Origin: Thermoplasmata archaeon
Lineage (GTDB): Archaea; Thermoplasmatota; DTKX01; VGTL01
Assembly: GCA_038851035.1 (NCBI GenBank)
Contig: JAWCLH010000016.1
Coordinates: 1-57,992 of the forward strand
Direction: 5' to 3'
DNA: 57,992 nucleotides
Every line of letters begins with the position of its first letter. Within the stretch, counting starts at the first letter, position 1. Positions 25,320-33,955 of the stretch are shown here, one piece after another. The notes beneath the pieces are model-generated. The model saw only the letters and a program-made list of their open reading frames with translations. It did no database searches and was not told the DNA's origin. Both the position numbers and the translations under genes were made by a program.

Positions 25320-26192
25320 TTACTTCCTGAGCGCCCTCTTGAGCATCCTCGGGATGTCCATCAGGGTCTCAGCCACAGGAACTCCGGCTTCTTTTAGCAC
25401 TCTGACCTTGTTCGCGCCCGTGGGACTAGGAGCGAGGAAGGGCGGGAAGCCCCTCTCCGGCCACCTGCCCTCGGGGTAACTGACTCCCGTGATGTAGGCG
25501 ACGACGGGCTTTCTCATCGTTCTGATGAATCCGGCCGCGGTCTCCTCCAGGGCCCCGCCGGGCTGGCCCGCTATGACAACGGCCTGGGTCTCCGGGTCTT
25601 CCTCGAACCTGCTCAGGACCTCCTCGTAGCCGCAGCCCGTGAAGGTGTCCGCGCCGAGGACGGCGCAGGTGCTCACGCCCATGCCCGCGAGGTCGAGCGT
25701 GTTGGCGATGTAGTAGGAAACGAGGCCGCTTCGCGAGACTATTCCGACGCTTCCGGTGGAGAAGGCGCCGGTGGGGAGCATGCCCGCGAGGGCCCTTCCA
25801 GGACTGATGACGCCGAGAGTATTCCCTCCGAGAAAAACCAGTCCCCTCTCCCACGCCTTCTTCCGAGCAAGGATAATGTCGTGGGGGGGAACGCCCTGGG
25901 TCGTCAGCACAATGAGCTTGATTCCGGCCTCGACCGCCTCCAGCACGGCGTCGCGGGCCTGACGCGGGGGAACCCAGAGTACCGTGGCCTTCACATCCGG
26001 GTGGTGGTCTTGGCACTCCCTGACCGTATTGTACACGGGTAGGCCGCAGACCGTCTCGCCGCCTCTCCCTGGCGAAACCCCCCCGACGACCTTGGTTCCG
26101 TAGGAGAGCATCAGCTTGGTGTAGTTCCTGCCGGGGGCATTGGTGATGCCCTGCACCATGACTTGGGTGCTGCCCGTGACCAGAATCGCCAT
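25320..26192 (-). CDS. succinyl-CoA synthetase alpha-like protein lacking the phospho-His
   Basis: A 290-residue protein with the alpha-subunit (SucD) fold. The CoA-binding N-terminus shows GSTQVMVQGITNAPG. VGIVSRSGLVSYYIANTL near residues 148-165 and KPVVAYITGVSYPEGR near 224-239 keep the family layout. The active-site loop that should read GHAGAI and hold the phosphorylated His is replaced by RWPERGFPPFLAP. The partner Glu of GEIGG is Gln in GQPGG. The usual phospho-His route therefore appears impossible. The ATG directly follows the TGA of the beta-like gene. It may be a CoA- or nucleotide-binding regulator, or use altered chemistry. Confidence 0.8.
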   Translation of the reverse strand: MAILVTGSTQVMVQGITNAPGRNYTKLMLSYGTKVVGGVSPGRGGETVCGLPVYNTVRECQDHHPDVKATVLWVPPRQARDAVLEAVEAGIKLIVLTTQGVPPHDIILARKKAWERGLVFLGGNTLGVISPGRALAGMLPTGAFSTGSVGIVSRSGLVSYYIANTLDLAGMGVSTCAVLGADTFTGCGYEEVLSRFEEDPETQAVVIAGQPGGALEETAAGFIRTMRKPVVAYITGVSYPEGRWPERGFPPFLAPSPTGANKVRVLKEAGVPVAETLMDIPRMLKRALRK

Positions 26193-27605
26193 TCATCCAC
26201 CCCCCGCGGTGGTGCCGGAGGCGCCAGTATCCCCTCTTCCGCCCCGGCTCTCGAGCCTCTCCGGGCCACCGCCACCAGCGCCTTCGCTGCCCAAATTCTT
26301 GGTGACCCCAATCCCCCCGGTCACGGAGCGGCCGTCGTCCCTCCGGTCACCACCCTCTGCTCTGCTGTTCGCTCCGCTCCCGCTCCCCTTTGAGCCCCCG
26401 GGGGCTTTCTCATCGGAGTTGTCTCTCCTGCCGCGCTCAGCCACATCTCCCTCCGGACTCTTTCCTTCAGCGGAGGCCCGTCCCGCCCTCGACGATTCTC
26501 GTGGGCCATCCTCCACAGTGGGCTCCTCAGCCGCCCGCTCTTCCCCGAATGGGCTCTCGCCTCTCTTTATCATGTCCGTCAGGGCGACGGCCTCGCGTGC
26601 GACGTTGTCGAAGGGAGTGTTGGAGTAGAATACCCAGACCCTCTTGAACTCCTCCGGATGCTTCTCCGCCGCTTCCTCGAATAGTCTCCGGGCTTCGGCC
26701 TCGCCGTTACCCGCCACGCGCAGGACAATTGGCTTGCATGGCTTCTTCTCGATTATATAATCAATCATCAACCGGGCCCAGTCCTCCGCGCGGGTCAGCC
26801 CCGCCCAGCGGCTACAGAAAGCCGTCACGACGGCGGGGTTGTCTAATAGGAGGTTCATCATCGTCTCGAGCCTCTCTTTGGTGACCTCTCCGCCCGAGTC
26901 CATAATGTTGGCGGGGCTCCCCCCCACTCTCCTCACAATGTCCAGCGCGGCTAGCGCGAAGCCCATCCCGCCGGGCAGGAGCCCGATGTCGCCGTCGAGG
27001 TCAAGGTACAGAATTCCGGCCTCGCGGGCCCTCCTTTCTCTCTCAGTCATCCCGGGGAGCGCGGATGGTTCACCGGCGCCCTCGAGCTCCGGGTGGCGGA
27101 AGAGGGCCTCGTCACAGACCTCCACGACGGCTCTGCAGACCGCGAAGCCCTCGCCGCTTCTGCAGAACCTTACGTCCACCCAGAGTGCCTCGTGGGCAGA
27201 GAGCGCTTCGTGGGCGGCGGCGACGAGCCTCTCAAGCCTGGTCTGGTCCTGGCCGGGGAACCCAGCTCGGCGAGCGAGCTCCCTCCCTACGAAGCCACTG
27301 GCGGCCTCGCCGGGCTCAAGGTACTCTCTCGCCACCTCTCTGGGCCGGGCCTCGAGCAGGGAGCCCCAGTCTTCCACATTCCCTTTTTTCAGTAGAAGAA
27401 GAACCTTGTGGGAGGCTGGATCCAGGCCCACGAGAAGGGAGCCCTCCACATCCGGACCCCTCTCAACCCCCTCTCCATTTTTCTCGGCACTCCCATCCCC
27501 ACCACCCCCGCCCCTCTCCGCCCCCGTCCCTCGCCACGCCAGGGCCGCGCCGTGCGCGGCCAGGAGTTCCATCGCCCTCTCCTCCCTAAGCCTCAGGTCC
27601 CTCAC
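26193..27605 (-). CDS. divergent succinyl-CoA synthetase beta-like protein with disordered tail
   Basis: A 470-residue protein. Residues about 205-345 match the C-terminal half of the SCS beta subunit (LDLDGDIGLLPGG, GGSPANIMDSGGE, KPIVLRVAGN). The N-terminal ATP-grasp part is shortened and interrupted by a Gly-rich stretch. The Mg-binding EINP motif is replaced by WVDVRF, and the GG.DIE loop by KKGNVEDW. The last 125 residues or so are Gly/Ser/Arg/Glu-rich and probably disordered, which is unusual for this family. It starts with GTG two bases after the AAA+ gene. With its alpha-like partner it looks like a pseudoenzyme pair, but altered activity cannot be excluded. Confidence 0.75.
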   Translation of the reverse strand: MRDLRLREERAMELLAAHGAALAWRGTGAERGGGGGDGSAEKNGEGVERGPDVEGSLLVGLDPASHKVLLLLKKGNVEDWGSLLEARPREVAREYLEPGEAASGFVGRELARRAGFPGQDQTRLERLVAAAHEALSAHEALWVDVRFCRSGEGFAVCRAVVEVCDEALFRHPELEGAGEPSALPGMTERERRAREAGILYLDLDGDIGLLPGGMGFALAALDIVRRVGGSPANIMDSGGEVTKERLETMMNLLLDNPAVVTAFCSRWAGLTRAEDWARLMIDYIIEKKPCKPIVLRVAGNGEAEARRLFEEAAEKHPEEFKRVWVFYSNTPFDNVAREAVALTDMIKRGESPFGEERAAEEPTVEDGPRESSRAGRASAEGKSPEGDVAERGRRDNSDEKAPGGSKGSGSGANSRAEGGDRRDDGRSVTGGIGVTKNLGSEGAGGGGPERLESRGGRGDTGASGTTAGGG

Positions 27606-27607
27606 CC

Positions 27608-29164
27608 CTACTCGTAGCCCTTCTTGTCGTCCGAGAGGTGCTGGTTCCAGAGGTTGTAGGGAGCGTAGTCTCTTTGGGCCAGCGAGATGTCCCTCGCCAC
27701 GCCCGCAAAGTATGAACCGTACCTGTCCCTGACCTGCTCCTCTACGGTCCTGGAGCGCTTCAGCGCCGCTCTAATGTGGGCCGCCTCGACCAGCTTGTCT
27801 CCCGACATCACCGCCAGATCCCCGGCGGTCCTTATTAGCCCCCCTAGCTCCCTGAGCCTGAGCGTCAGGCACCGGTCCTTTCCGTCCAAGGCCTTCGCCC
27901 TACGCCTCGCCTCCGCAATCACCTCCTCCACCCCGGCCCGGCTGACGTGCGGAATTCTCCCGTCCATTGCGACCTCCTGAGCAACAAACTGGGCTATCTT
28001 CGCCCGGTTCTCCTCTGTGTCGGGCATGTAGGTCTCCACCAGAACCTCGTACCCGGATCCAGCGATTCTCGACCTCAGGGGAGAGAGTATGTTCGGAAGA
28101 TCCTGGAGATTGCACGCTCCAACGAAAATGAAGTCGCATGGCACGCCGTCGACCTTGACACTCGCGCCCGCGCTCTGCGGGTTACGGCCGGATATCGGGA
28201 AGCGCTTCTCCTGCATCGCGGTCAGTATGTACCTCTGGAGATGGCTCAGGTGGGGCAGCTCGTCAATGAAAAGAACGCCTTCATGGGCCTCGTGCACCGC
28301 CCCAGGGATGACCCTGTCGTAGGGCAGTGAGCCGAGCTGGGGGTGGCCGCCGTAGGGGTCGTGCCTGACGTCACCCAGCAGCTCCGTCTCGCTAGCCCCC
28401 GTCGCCATGACGAAGGGGTTGCGCTGGAGAGGGACTAGAACTTTGCGCGGGTTCGCCCTCTCGACCTCTCGCCTCTTCTCAAGCGCCCTCTGGTCGAGAA
28501 CCTTGATTCGATCGCCGCATCGCTCGTAGACCACGACCTCCTCCCCGCCCCCACGCCTGCGCGTTGTGGTGACCCGGTTCCTCCCCGCTCCCCCGAGCTG
28601 GTTTATGGTTACCTCAACGATTCCCCCTATAAGGTCCCCGAAAGGGTTGTTGGTGCTCAAGGTGCGCAGGGGCTGGAACTTCGACCTCTCGCAGCTCGGG
28701 CAGACGGTCTCCGAAGGTGGGGAGTAGGCTCCGCAGTTCGCGCATCTGTACCCGAGCTGCTCGGCGACCTTCACAGGCGCCTCGTGTGGCTCAATCAGCT
28801 CTCCCTCCGCCCCCTCGCGGGCCTCAAGCTCCCTCCTGACGTCGAGTGCCGTCTTAACCTCCACGAATGGCCTCTCGGGAGCCTCCGGGTTGTGGACCAC
28901 CTGAATCTCTTCCGAGGGCCGGGGAAGATGGAGCGATATCGCCTGCGCGATCATGGACTTGCCCGTCCCCGGAGGGCCCACGAGGAGGAAGTGGCGGTGC
29001 TGCCGGGCAGCGATTCTCGCGAGCTCCACGGCCTCGTCCTGCCCGATCACCCTCTCGAGCGGGTCGGAGGGAATTCTGATGTCGGCAGTGCTCTCTATAT
29101 CCCCCAGCCTGCCCCCCTTCCTCATGTCCACAGCGTCCGAGGGCAAAGACACCACGCTCTTCAC
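27608..29164 (-). CDS. LonB-like AAA+ ATPase without protease domain
   Basis: A 518-residue AAA+ protein related to the ATPase part of archaeal Lon. Walker A is GPPGTGKS at residues 63-70 and Walker B is GVLFIDELPHL. A zinc-ribbon insertion (YRCANCGAYSPPSETVCPSC) lies near residues 138-157, between Walker A and B. The helical lid ends near residue 490. The Lon Ser-Lys protease domain and the membrane anchor of archaeal LonB are absent, so it is probably an unfoldase or remodelling ATPase. The GTG start overlaps the dnaG stop by four bases (GTGA). It is part of a dnaG, AAA+, SCS-beta-like, SCS-alpha-like operon. Confidence 0.85.
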   Translation of the reverse strand: MKSVVSLPSDAVDMRKGGRLGDIESTADIRIPSDPLERVIGQDEAVELARIAARQHRHFLLVGPPGTGKSMIAQAISLHLPRPSEEIQVVHNPEAPERPFVEVKTALDVRRELEAREGAEGELIEPHEAPVKVAEQLGYRCANCGAYSPPSETVCPSCERSKFQPLRTLSTNNPFGDLIGGIVEVTINQLGGAGRNRVTTTRRRGGGEEVVVYERCGDRIKVLDQRALEKRREVERANPRKVLVPLQRNPFVMATGASETELLGDVRHDPYGGHPQLGSLPYDRVIPGAVHEAHEGVLFIDELPHLSHLQRYILTAMQEKRFPISGRNPQSAGASVKVDGVPCDFIFVGACNLQDLPNILSPLRSRIAGSGYEVLVETYMPDTEENRAKIAQFVAQEVAMDGRIPHVSRAGVEEVIAEARRRAKALDGKDRCLTLRLRELGGLIRTAGDLAVMSGDKLVEAAHIRAALKRSRTVEEQVRDRYGSYFAGVARDISLAQRDYAPYNLWNQHLSDDKKGYE

Positions 29165-30600
29165 TCAAGGTCGCTCTTCGTCCATACCTCTATGCTTGCC
29201 GGCATTTTAGTGATGCTGGCGCTCTTCATCCCCACAACGCACTTCAGGCCGCCCTCAGCGGCTGCGTCTAGCACCCTCTGGGTGATGATGCCATCGAAGA
29301 CCACTGAGAAACTCTCCGGCGGGGGCGACTTCAGGCCCTCTGCAAGGTCCCTGACGGGAATCTCCGAGAGCACCACTCCCTTGGCGTTGAGGATGTTGGC
29401 TTTGCCGGTCCCTCCGAGCTTGTCGAGGAGCTGCTTCATCCTATGCTGGTCGGGTGATAGCCTCTTGCCAGGCTGGGCGGGCGGCGCAGGGGGCGGGGGC
29501 TGGACCTGCGCTCTCTGCTCAGTTCTGCCCCGGTTGATTATGTTGGAGAGCCAGCCACCCCTTCCCTCCTGCGGTCCGCCCATGGAGGCAGAGGCGTCCG
29601 GTGGGGGAGCGGGAACGGGGACGCCCGGCTCGGGAACGACGGAGGGCGGCGGGGTGCGCGGGTAGTCGGGGGCCGCGGATGCTTCGGGCCTCCTCTCCTC
29701 CGGTCTCTCCGCCTCCTCCTCGGGGGGAGGGGGTAGGGGGAACTTCGCGTTCCCGTGGAGCGCGCCGGGGCCGCCTATGGACTCGAGGAACTGGTCTATG
29801 CTCATCTTGTCTCTTAGGGCCTTCATTATCTGCTTTTGTGTAAGCTCCTCAACCTCCTTGCCTCTCGGCGCTCTGGCGACGTAGTCCACCTCGGCGACCT
29901 GCAGCAGCTCCCTGAGAATCAGCTCCCCACCCCTATCCCCGTCCACAAAGGCCGTCACAATGCGCTCCTTGCTCAGGTCCTGAATGGTCTTGGGTATGTT
30001 GGTTCCGCCCACGGCTATCGCGTTCTTGATGCCGTGGCGCAAGAGGTTGAGCACGTCGGAGCGGCCCTCGACGACAATTATGGCGTCGGAGTCCACCACG
30101 TTGGGCCCGGCGTCGCAGCGGTCCTTACCGTAGGCGATGACCTCCTCCTGTTGGAGGGCGGCCCTGACCGAATTCGTCAGGTCCGCGCCACCGGCCTTGG
30201 ACTTCTCCATCAGCTGCTGGAGCAGCACTTTGGCCCTCTCGATGATTTTCTTCTTCTTCTCCACCCTCACGTCCTCGATGTCCTCGACCTCGATCTTCGC
30301 CCTGCAGGGGCCTACCCTATCGATGGTCTCTAGGGCGGCCGCTAGAATGGCTGTCTCGACCTGGTCCAGGCTCGAGGGCATGGTTACCCTTCCAATCGAC
30401 TTGCCCCTCTGGGACTCCACCTCGACCTCTATGCGACCCATCCTGCCGCTCTTCTGGAGGTCCCTAAGGTCGAGCTCGTCCCCGAGGAGTCCCTCGGTCT
30501 GCCCGAATATTGCTCCCACGACGTCCGGTTTCTCGACGATGCCGTCGGTCTGGAGCTTCGCGTGTATCACGTACTTCATTGCTGTTGGGTCTATATTCAT
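29161..30600 (-). CDS. dnaG: archaeal DnaG-like primase (TOPRIM)
   Basis: A 479-residue archaeal DnaG homologue, known in other archaea as a primase-related protein and an exosome-associated poly(A)-binding factor. The N-terminal signature KYVIHAKLQTDGIVEKPDVV and GQTEGLLGDELDLR are diagnostic. The TOPRIM core shows AIIVVEGRSDVLNLL near residues 174-188 and FVDGDRGG near 217-224. A Pro/Glu-rich linker (about 293-370) joins the small C-terminal domain. The ATG has a GAAGGAGGATAAGG ribosome-binding region just upstream. As first gene of the operon it is probably driven from the AT-rich ATTATTTATAG element near 30795. Confidence 0.95.
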   Translation of the reverse strand: MNIDPTAMKYVIHAKLQTDGIVEKPDVVGAIFGQTEGLLGDELDLRDLQKSGRMGRIEVEVESQRGKSIGRVTMPSSLDQVETAILAAALETIDRVGPCRAKIEVEDIEDVRVEKKKKIIERAKVLLQQLMEKSKAGGADLTNSVRAALQQEEVIAYGKDRCDAGPNVVDSDAIIVVEGRSDVLNLLRHGIKNAIAVGGTNIPKTIQDLSKERIVTAFVDGDRGGELILRELLQVAEVDYVARAPRGKEVEELTQKQIMKALRDKMSIDQFLESIGGPGALHGNAKFPLPPPPEEEAERPEERRPEASAAPDYPRTPPPSVVPEPGVPVPAPPPDASASMGGPQEGRGGWLSNIINRGRTEQRAQVQPPPPAPPAQPGKRLSPDQHRMKQLLDKLGGTGKANILNAKGVVLSEIPVRDLAEGLKSPPPESFSVVFDGIITQRVLDAAAEGGLKCVVGMKSASITKMPASIEVWTKSDLE

Positions 30601-31157
30601 CTCCTTATCCTCCTTCTCTTAGCTTCGCTCGAAGAAGAGCCCGGGGAACTCGCACTCCCCACAAGCCTCCGGCATCTCGCCGGGGCCCTATGTCCGCGCT
30701 GCGCACTGCGCGCGCGGCTCATCGGACTTGACTGATGAGAGTGAGTTGGGATTGCGTTCCGTTGTTCTTCTTCTAATTGCGCTACGACTCGGTACTATAA
30801 ATAATTTGCGCTTGCGGCTCGCGGGGCCCTCGGCCCGAACTCCGATACCACCCTTCACCAGCCATCGCTCAGGGGGCTTCCGTGGCCGATGGAGTCTGAA
30901 TTTGACCTATCCTCCCGGCCAAGGCGTTCCTCGCGCCGGTCTCTGAAATGGTTCACAATCCCTCCTGACACCTCCCCGGCTACCACTCCAGCCCGAGATG
31001 CGTAAGATTTCTTCGGCCCGCGGCTCTCTTCAGAAGCGCTCTCTCGTTCTATCTCGAACTCCAACCGTAAGCGAGTCCGCCCTTGCCCACCTCCGCTCAT
31101 CCTTTCGCTTCGATAAACATTATTATCGTTCCCGGCAATCAGGGAAATGGGGAGCTC
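30601..31157. other. 557-base divergent intergenic region between dnaG and the CBS gene
   Basis: No convincing protein is seen. CTATAAATAATT near 30795-30806 is a good TATA-like element readable on either strand, and ATAAACATTATTATCG near 31112-31127 sits before the CBS gene. If dnaG starts from the first element, its leader would be about 170 bases. That leader contains an 18-codon frame, MPEACGECEFPGLFFERS, with a CxxC motif. The rest is unexplained GC-rich DNA and may hide a small RNA. Confidence 0.4.
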
Positions 31158-31583
31158 ATGCCGAAGGAGGAAAAGGGCGAGGGCCGCTTGAGGGTCAGCG
31201 ACTTCGTCATCACGGACGAGTTCGACACCGTAAGCGCGGGAACCACGGTCCGGGAAACGGTGAGGAAGCTGCTCGCCATGAAAAGGGGCGTGGTTTTGGT
31301 TAAGGACGGAGAAAATATTCTTGGGGTGGTCACAGAGCGCAAGATTCTCAGGGGCATCCTGGAGGCGCAGGGGGACCCTCTCTCGCTCGATGTCTCAAAG
31401 GTCATGGACACGCACATCCTATACGTGAGGGACACGGACGCGCTTGAGACCGCACTCGAGGAGATAAAGAAGAATCGGCCGGCGGCGGTGATTGTTCGCG
31501 ATGCTCAGGACAGGTTCCGGGGTTACTTCTCTCCCATCGACTATATCGAGGCCGAGGAGAAGCTCAAGGCGATGAGGAAATGA
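31158..31583 (+). CDS. CBS-domain pair protein
   Basis: A 141-residue protein made of two CBS motifs. The first spans about residues 14-70 (TTVRETVRKLLAMKRGVVLV, then ILGVVTERKILRG) and the second about 80-135 (KVMDTHILYVRDTDALETAL, then RFRGYFSPIDYIE). CBS pairs bind adenosine nucleotides or S-adenosylmethionine and usually regulate a partner. None is fused here, so the target is unknown. ATG 31158 is chosen over the upstream frame start because an AT-rich promoter lies at about 31115-31127. GcvH follows with its own TATA element. Confidence 0.85.
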   Translation: MPKEEKGEGRLRVSDFVITDEFDTVSAGTTVRETVRKLLAMKRGVVLVKDGENILGVVTERKILRGILEAQGDPLSLDVSKVMDTHILYVRDTDALETALEEIKKNRPAAVIVRDAQDRFRGYFSPIDYIEAEEKLKAMRK

Positions 31584-31598
31584 TGGTTTTTTCAAAAA

Positions 31599-31607
31599 TC
31601 CTTTAAA
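31599..31607 (+). promoter_or_regulatory. TATA-like box of the lipoyl/sulfur gene cluster
   Basis: TCCTTTAAAACC lies about 40 bases before the GcvH start and just after the CBS gene stop. It is the only AT-rich element in the gap and fits an archaeal TATA box. A GGGAGGGGAGGC ribosome-binding site precedes the ATG. Confidence 0.45.
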
Positions 31608-31643
31608 ACCCCACCCCCTTACGGTGCCCGAGGGAGGGGAGGC

Positions 31644-32069
31644 ATGAAAGTACTTGACTACGACTGTCCGGAGGAGCTCTACTACCACAAAGACCACGCC
31701 TGGGCCAGGGTTGATGGGGAGCTGGTCGTCATCGGCGTGACGGACTTCGCCCAGAAGATGGCCGGGACCATCAAGCGAATCGTGACGCTCGAGGTCGGGG
31801 ATGAGATCGAGCAGGACAAGCCCTTCGGGACCCTGAGCTCGGGCAAGTGGACGGGAAAGGTCCAGTCACCCATCAGCGGCGAAATCGTGGAGGTCAATGC
31901 CGCGCTCGAGGAGAGGCCGAAGCTCGTCAACGACTCGCCCTACGGCGAGGGCTGGATGATAAAGGTCAGGCCCTCCAACCTCCAAGACGAGCTCGCCAGG
32001 CTCTATCGCCCCGGCACCGAGGCTTTTACAAACTGGCTCACGGCAGAGCACAACAAGTACAAGAAGTAA
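31644..32069 (+). CDS. gcvH: lipoyl-carrier H protein (GcvH family)
   Basis: A 141-residue lipoyl-domain protein. The N-terminus has YYHKDHAWARVDGELVVIG, the standard H-protein opening. The lipoylated Lys lies in LSSGKWTGKVQSPISGEIVE near residue 64, in the beta-hairpin. NDSPYGEGWMIKV completes the fold. It would carry lipoate in the glycine cleavage complex or as an assembly or sulfur carrier. No glycine cleavage P or T protein is in the window. Lipoate ligase, a second carrier and a LipS-like enzyme follow directly, so it is a likely substrate of that machinery. Confidence 0.93.
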   Translation: MKVLDYDCPEELYYHKDHAWARVDGELVVIGVTDFAQKMAGTIKRIVTLEVGDEIEQDKPFGTLSSGKWTGKVQSPISGEIVEVNAALEERPKLVNDSPYGEGWMIKVRPSNLQDELARLYRPGTEAFTNWLTAEHNKYKK

Positions 32070-32218
32070 GGCCGGGGCCTCGAGGGCGCCGAGGAGGCCG
32101 TCGTGAGGGGCAGAATGAGCGGCGACGCGTGTCCCGGCTCGGCTGGTTCAGGTGGAGTGGCCAGTGCGCAAAGAGGCGGGGCCGGGGGCGACTTTCGCAC
32201 CCTTGCTAGTAGCCCCGG

Positions 32219-33352
32219 GTGAGTTGTGAGGTGGACTTCTTGCTCCTGCTCGACATCCCTCGGATGCGCTGGGACGCGACCCAGCTCGTCTACCACGCGC
32301 TGGGCAGGCTGGGCATCGAGGCCCTCGTCCTCACACGCACAATCGAGCCGTATGTGTGCGTGGGATTTTCGCAAGGCATCTCAGCCGAAGTCGACATCGA
32401 GTACTGCAGGAGGAATCGCATCGGCGTTTTCAGGAGGGAAATCGGCGGCGGGACTGTTTTCATAGACAAGAACCAGCTCCTCGTCCAGCTCGTGCTCCGC
32501 AGGGACAATCCCGCGGTCCCGGCCGGGCAGAACAATTTCTTTAGAAAATTTCTCAGTCCGATACTCGAGGTGTATAGGGGGCTGGGGCTGGAGGCGGAGC
32601 TCAGGCCCCCCTGCGACGTCCTCGTGAAGGGCCGGAAGATATCCGGCACCGGCGGAGGGGAGGTCGGGGAGTGTGCGGTTCTCGCGACCAATCTCCTCGT
32701 CGATTTCAATATCGACAGAATGACCCGTGTCTTGAGGTGCCCCGGAGTGGAGTTCCGGCGGGCGCTCCGGAACTCTCTCGAAAGGAATATAACGACCCTC
32801 AGGGCCGAGCTTGGCACTCCGCCGCCCTGGTCCGTACTCCGCAGGCTGGTCAGGGAAGGCTACGCGAATCTGCTGGGGGCCCTAGAGGAGCCTGGGAGCG
32901 CACCTCCACTGGCCCCGGGAGGGACTGGGACGGAGCGGCGGAAGTATAGAGGAGGTGGCCGGATGCGCGGAGCGATTCCCTTTTACCAGATTCGCCGGCG
33001 CAAGAGCGGAGAGGGAGATGGAGCCGCGGGAGGTAGCCCGCTAACGGAGGCGATTGCGGAGGAGATGGAGAGGGTGAGGATGGAGCTGTTTTCTAAGAAA
33101 TGGCTGGGGGACCAAGGGGCGAAGAAGAGCTTCCGCGAGGTCAAGGTCAGGGAGCTGAACTACCTCGTTCAGTTCGACTGCGCCGGGACCGAGCTACTAC
33201 TCGAGGTTGTCGAGGGGAGGATAGCTTCTGTCAAAAATCTGCGTAGGGCGGGGCCCGAGGGCTGGTGGAGCGGCCTGGTGGGTCTTGATTACTGCCCCGA
33301 AGAAATTATTAATATCGCCACCCGCATCGCTGGTAACGGCAGTGGGAGATGA
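32219..33352 (+). CDS. lplA: lipoate--protein ligase with C-terminal accessory domain
   Basis: A 377-residue enzyme that loads lipoate or octanoate onto carrier lysines through an acyl-AMP intermediate. The N-terminal biotin/lipoate ligase domain (about 1-215) shows PYVCVGFSQGISAEVDIEYC, the RREIGGGTVFIDKNQLLVQ core near residues 73-91, and VKGRKISGTGGGEVGE near 139-154 with the catalytic Lys. A Gly-rich linker (about 230-290) joins a C-terminal LplA accessory domain (about 290-370), here fused rather than separate. GTG 32219 is the start. The following carrier gene lies within or just after its 3' end. Confidence 0.9.
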   Translation: MSCEVDFLLLLDIPRMRWDATQLVYHALGRLGIEALVLTRTIEPYVCVGFSQGISAEVDIEYCRRNRIGVFRREIGGGTVFIDKNQLLVQLVLRRDNPAVPAGQNNFFRKFLSPILEVYRGLGLEAELRPPCDVLVKGRKISGTGGGEVGECAVLATNLLVDFNIDRMTRVLRCPGVEFRRALRNSLERNITTLRAELGTPPPWSVLRRLVREGYANLLGALEEPGSAPPLAPGGTGTERRKYRGGGRMRGAIPFYQIRRRKSGEGDGAAGGSPLTEAIAEEMERVRMELFSKKWLGDQGAKKSFREVKVRELNYLVQFDCAGTELLLEVVEGRIASVKNLRRAGPEGWWSGLVGLDYCPEEIINIATRIAGNGSGR

Positions 33353-33419
33353 GGAAGGGGGAATTTACGTGGTAGGGGAGGGTCCTAAGAAGAGAGAAGG
33401 TCCGAGGAGGAGCGTCCCG

Positions 33420-33932
33420 ATGGGCCTGAGGGCGAGGCGCGAAGGGCGGGGAAATAAGGAACAGAGGGTGGCCCCGGCAAGGGGCCGGAGGGGCGTTCTT
33501 AAGGTCGGCGGGCTGCGCTTTCCGCTCGACAGGTTCTACTATGCGCGCAGGGGAGCGCACGTCTGGCTCAAGCCAGAGAGGGGCGGTGTGGTGAGAATAG
33601 GCCTGGACTCGTTCCTTGCGCGCACGGCCGGCCACATGAACTACATCGCACTAGGCCCGGGAGAAACGGCCCGCCAGGGGAGGTCCCTCGGTAGCTTCGA
33701 GTCGGCGAAGTTCGTCAGCAGGCTAATTTCGCCCCTCAGCGGAAGGGTGGTCGAGGTCAATCAGAAGGTAATGAGGGACCCGAGGCTGATAAACAGGAGC
33801 CCATACGACGCCTGGATTCTCGCGATCAGGCCGGAGAGGTTGGAGAGGGAGCTATCGTCGCCCGACATTCTGTCCGAGCCGGAGGCCCTGAAGAGCTGGA
33901 TTCTGGAAGAGATGAGGAAGGCCGAAGGTTAG
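33420..33932 (+). CDS. second lipoyl-carrier-like protein (divergent GcvH)
   Basis: A 170-residue GcvH-like protein. The lipoyl hairpin reads SFESAKFVSRLISPLSGRVV with the Lys retained, followed by EVNQKVMRDPRLINRSPYDA. Its N-terminal half is unusual: about 25 basic, Gly-rich residues, then a shortened first part (FPLDRFYYARRGAHVWLKP) in place of the standard opening. ATG 33420 is chosen because AGGAGGAG lies 7-8 bases upstream; upstream in-frame GTG codons at 33342 and 33369 are less favoured. It resembles lipoate-binding carriers other than the glycine-cleavage type, such as those of sulfur pathways, but that link is inferred. It lies between lplA and the radical SAM gene. Confidence 0.8.
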   Translation: MGLRARREGRGNKEQRVAPARGRRGVLKVGGLRFPLDRFYYARRGAHVWLKPERGGVVRIGLDSFLARTAGHMNYIALGPGETARQGRSLGSFESAKFVSRLISPLSGRVVEVNQKVMRDPRLINRSPYDAWILAIRPERLERELSSPDILSEPEALKSWILEEMRKAEG

Positions 33933-33955
33933 GTTGGGGGAAAGGGGTGCCTGAA

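Noticed and set aside
30616-30672. An 18-codon frame with CxxC upstream of dnaG
   Set aside because: Too short, no ribosome-binding site, and no known family, so it is mentioned only as part of the gap.
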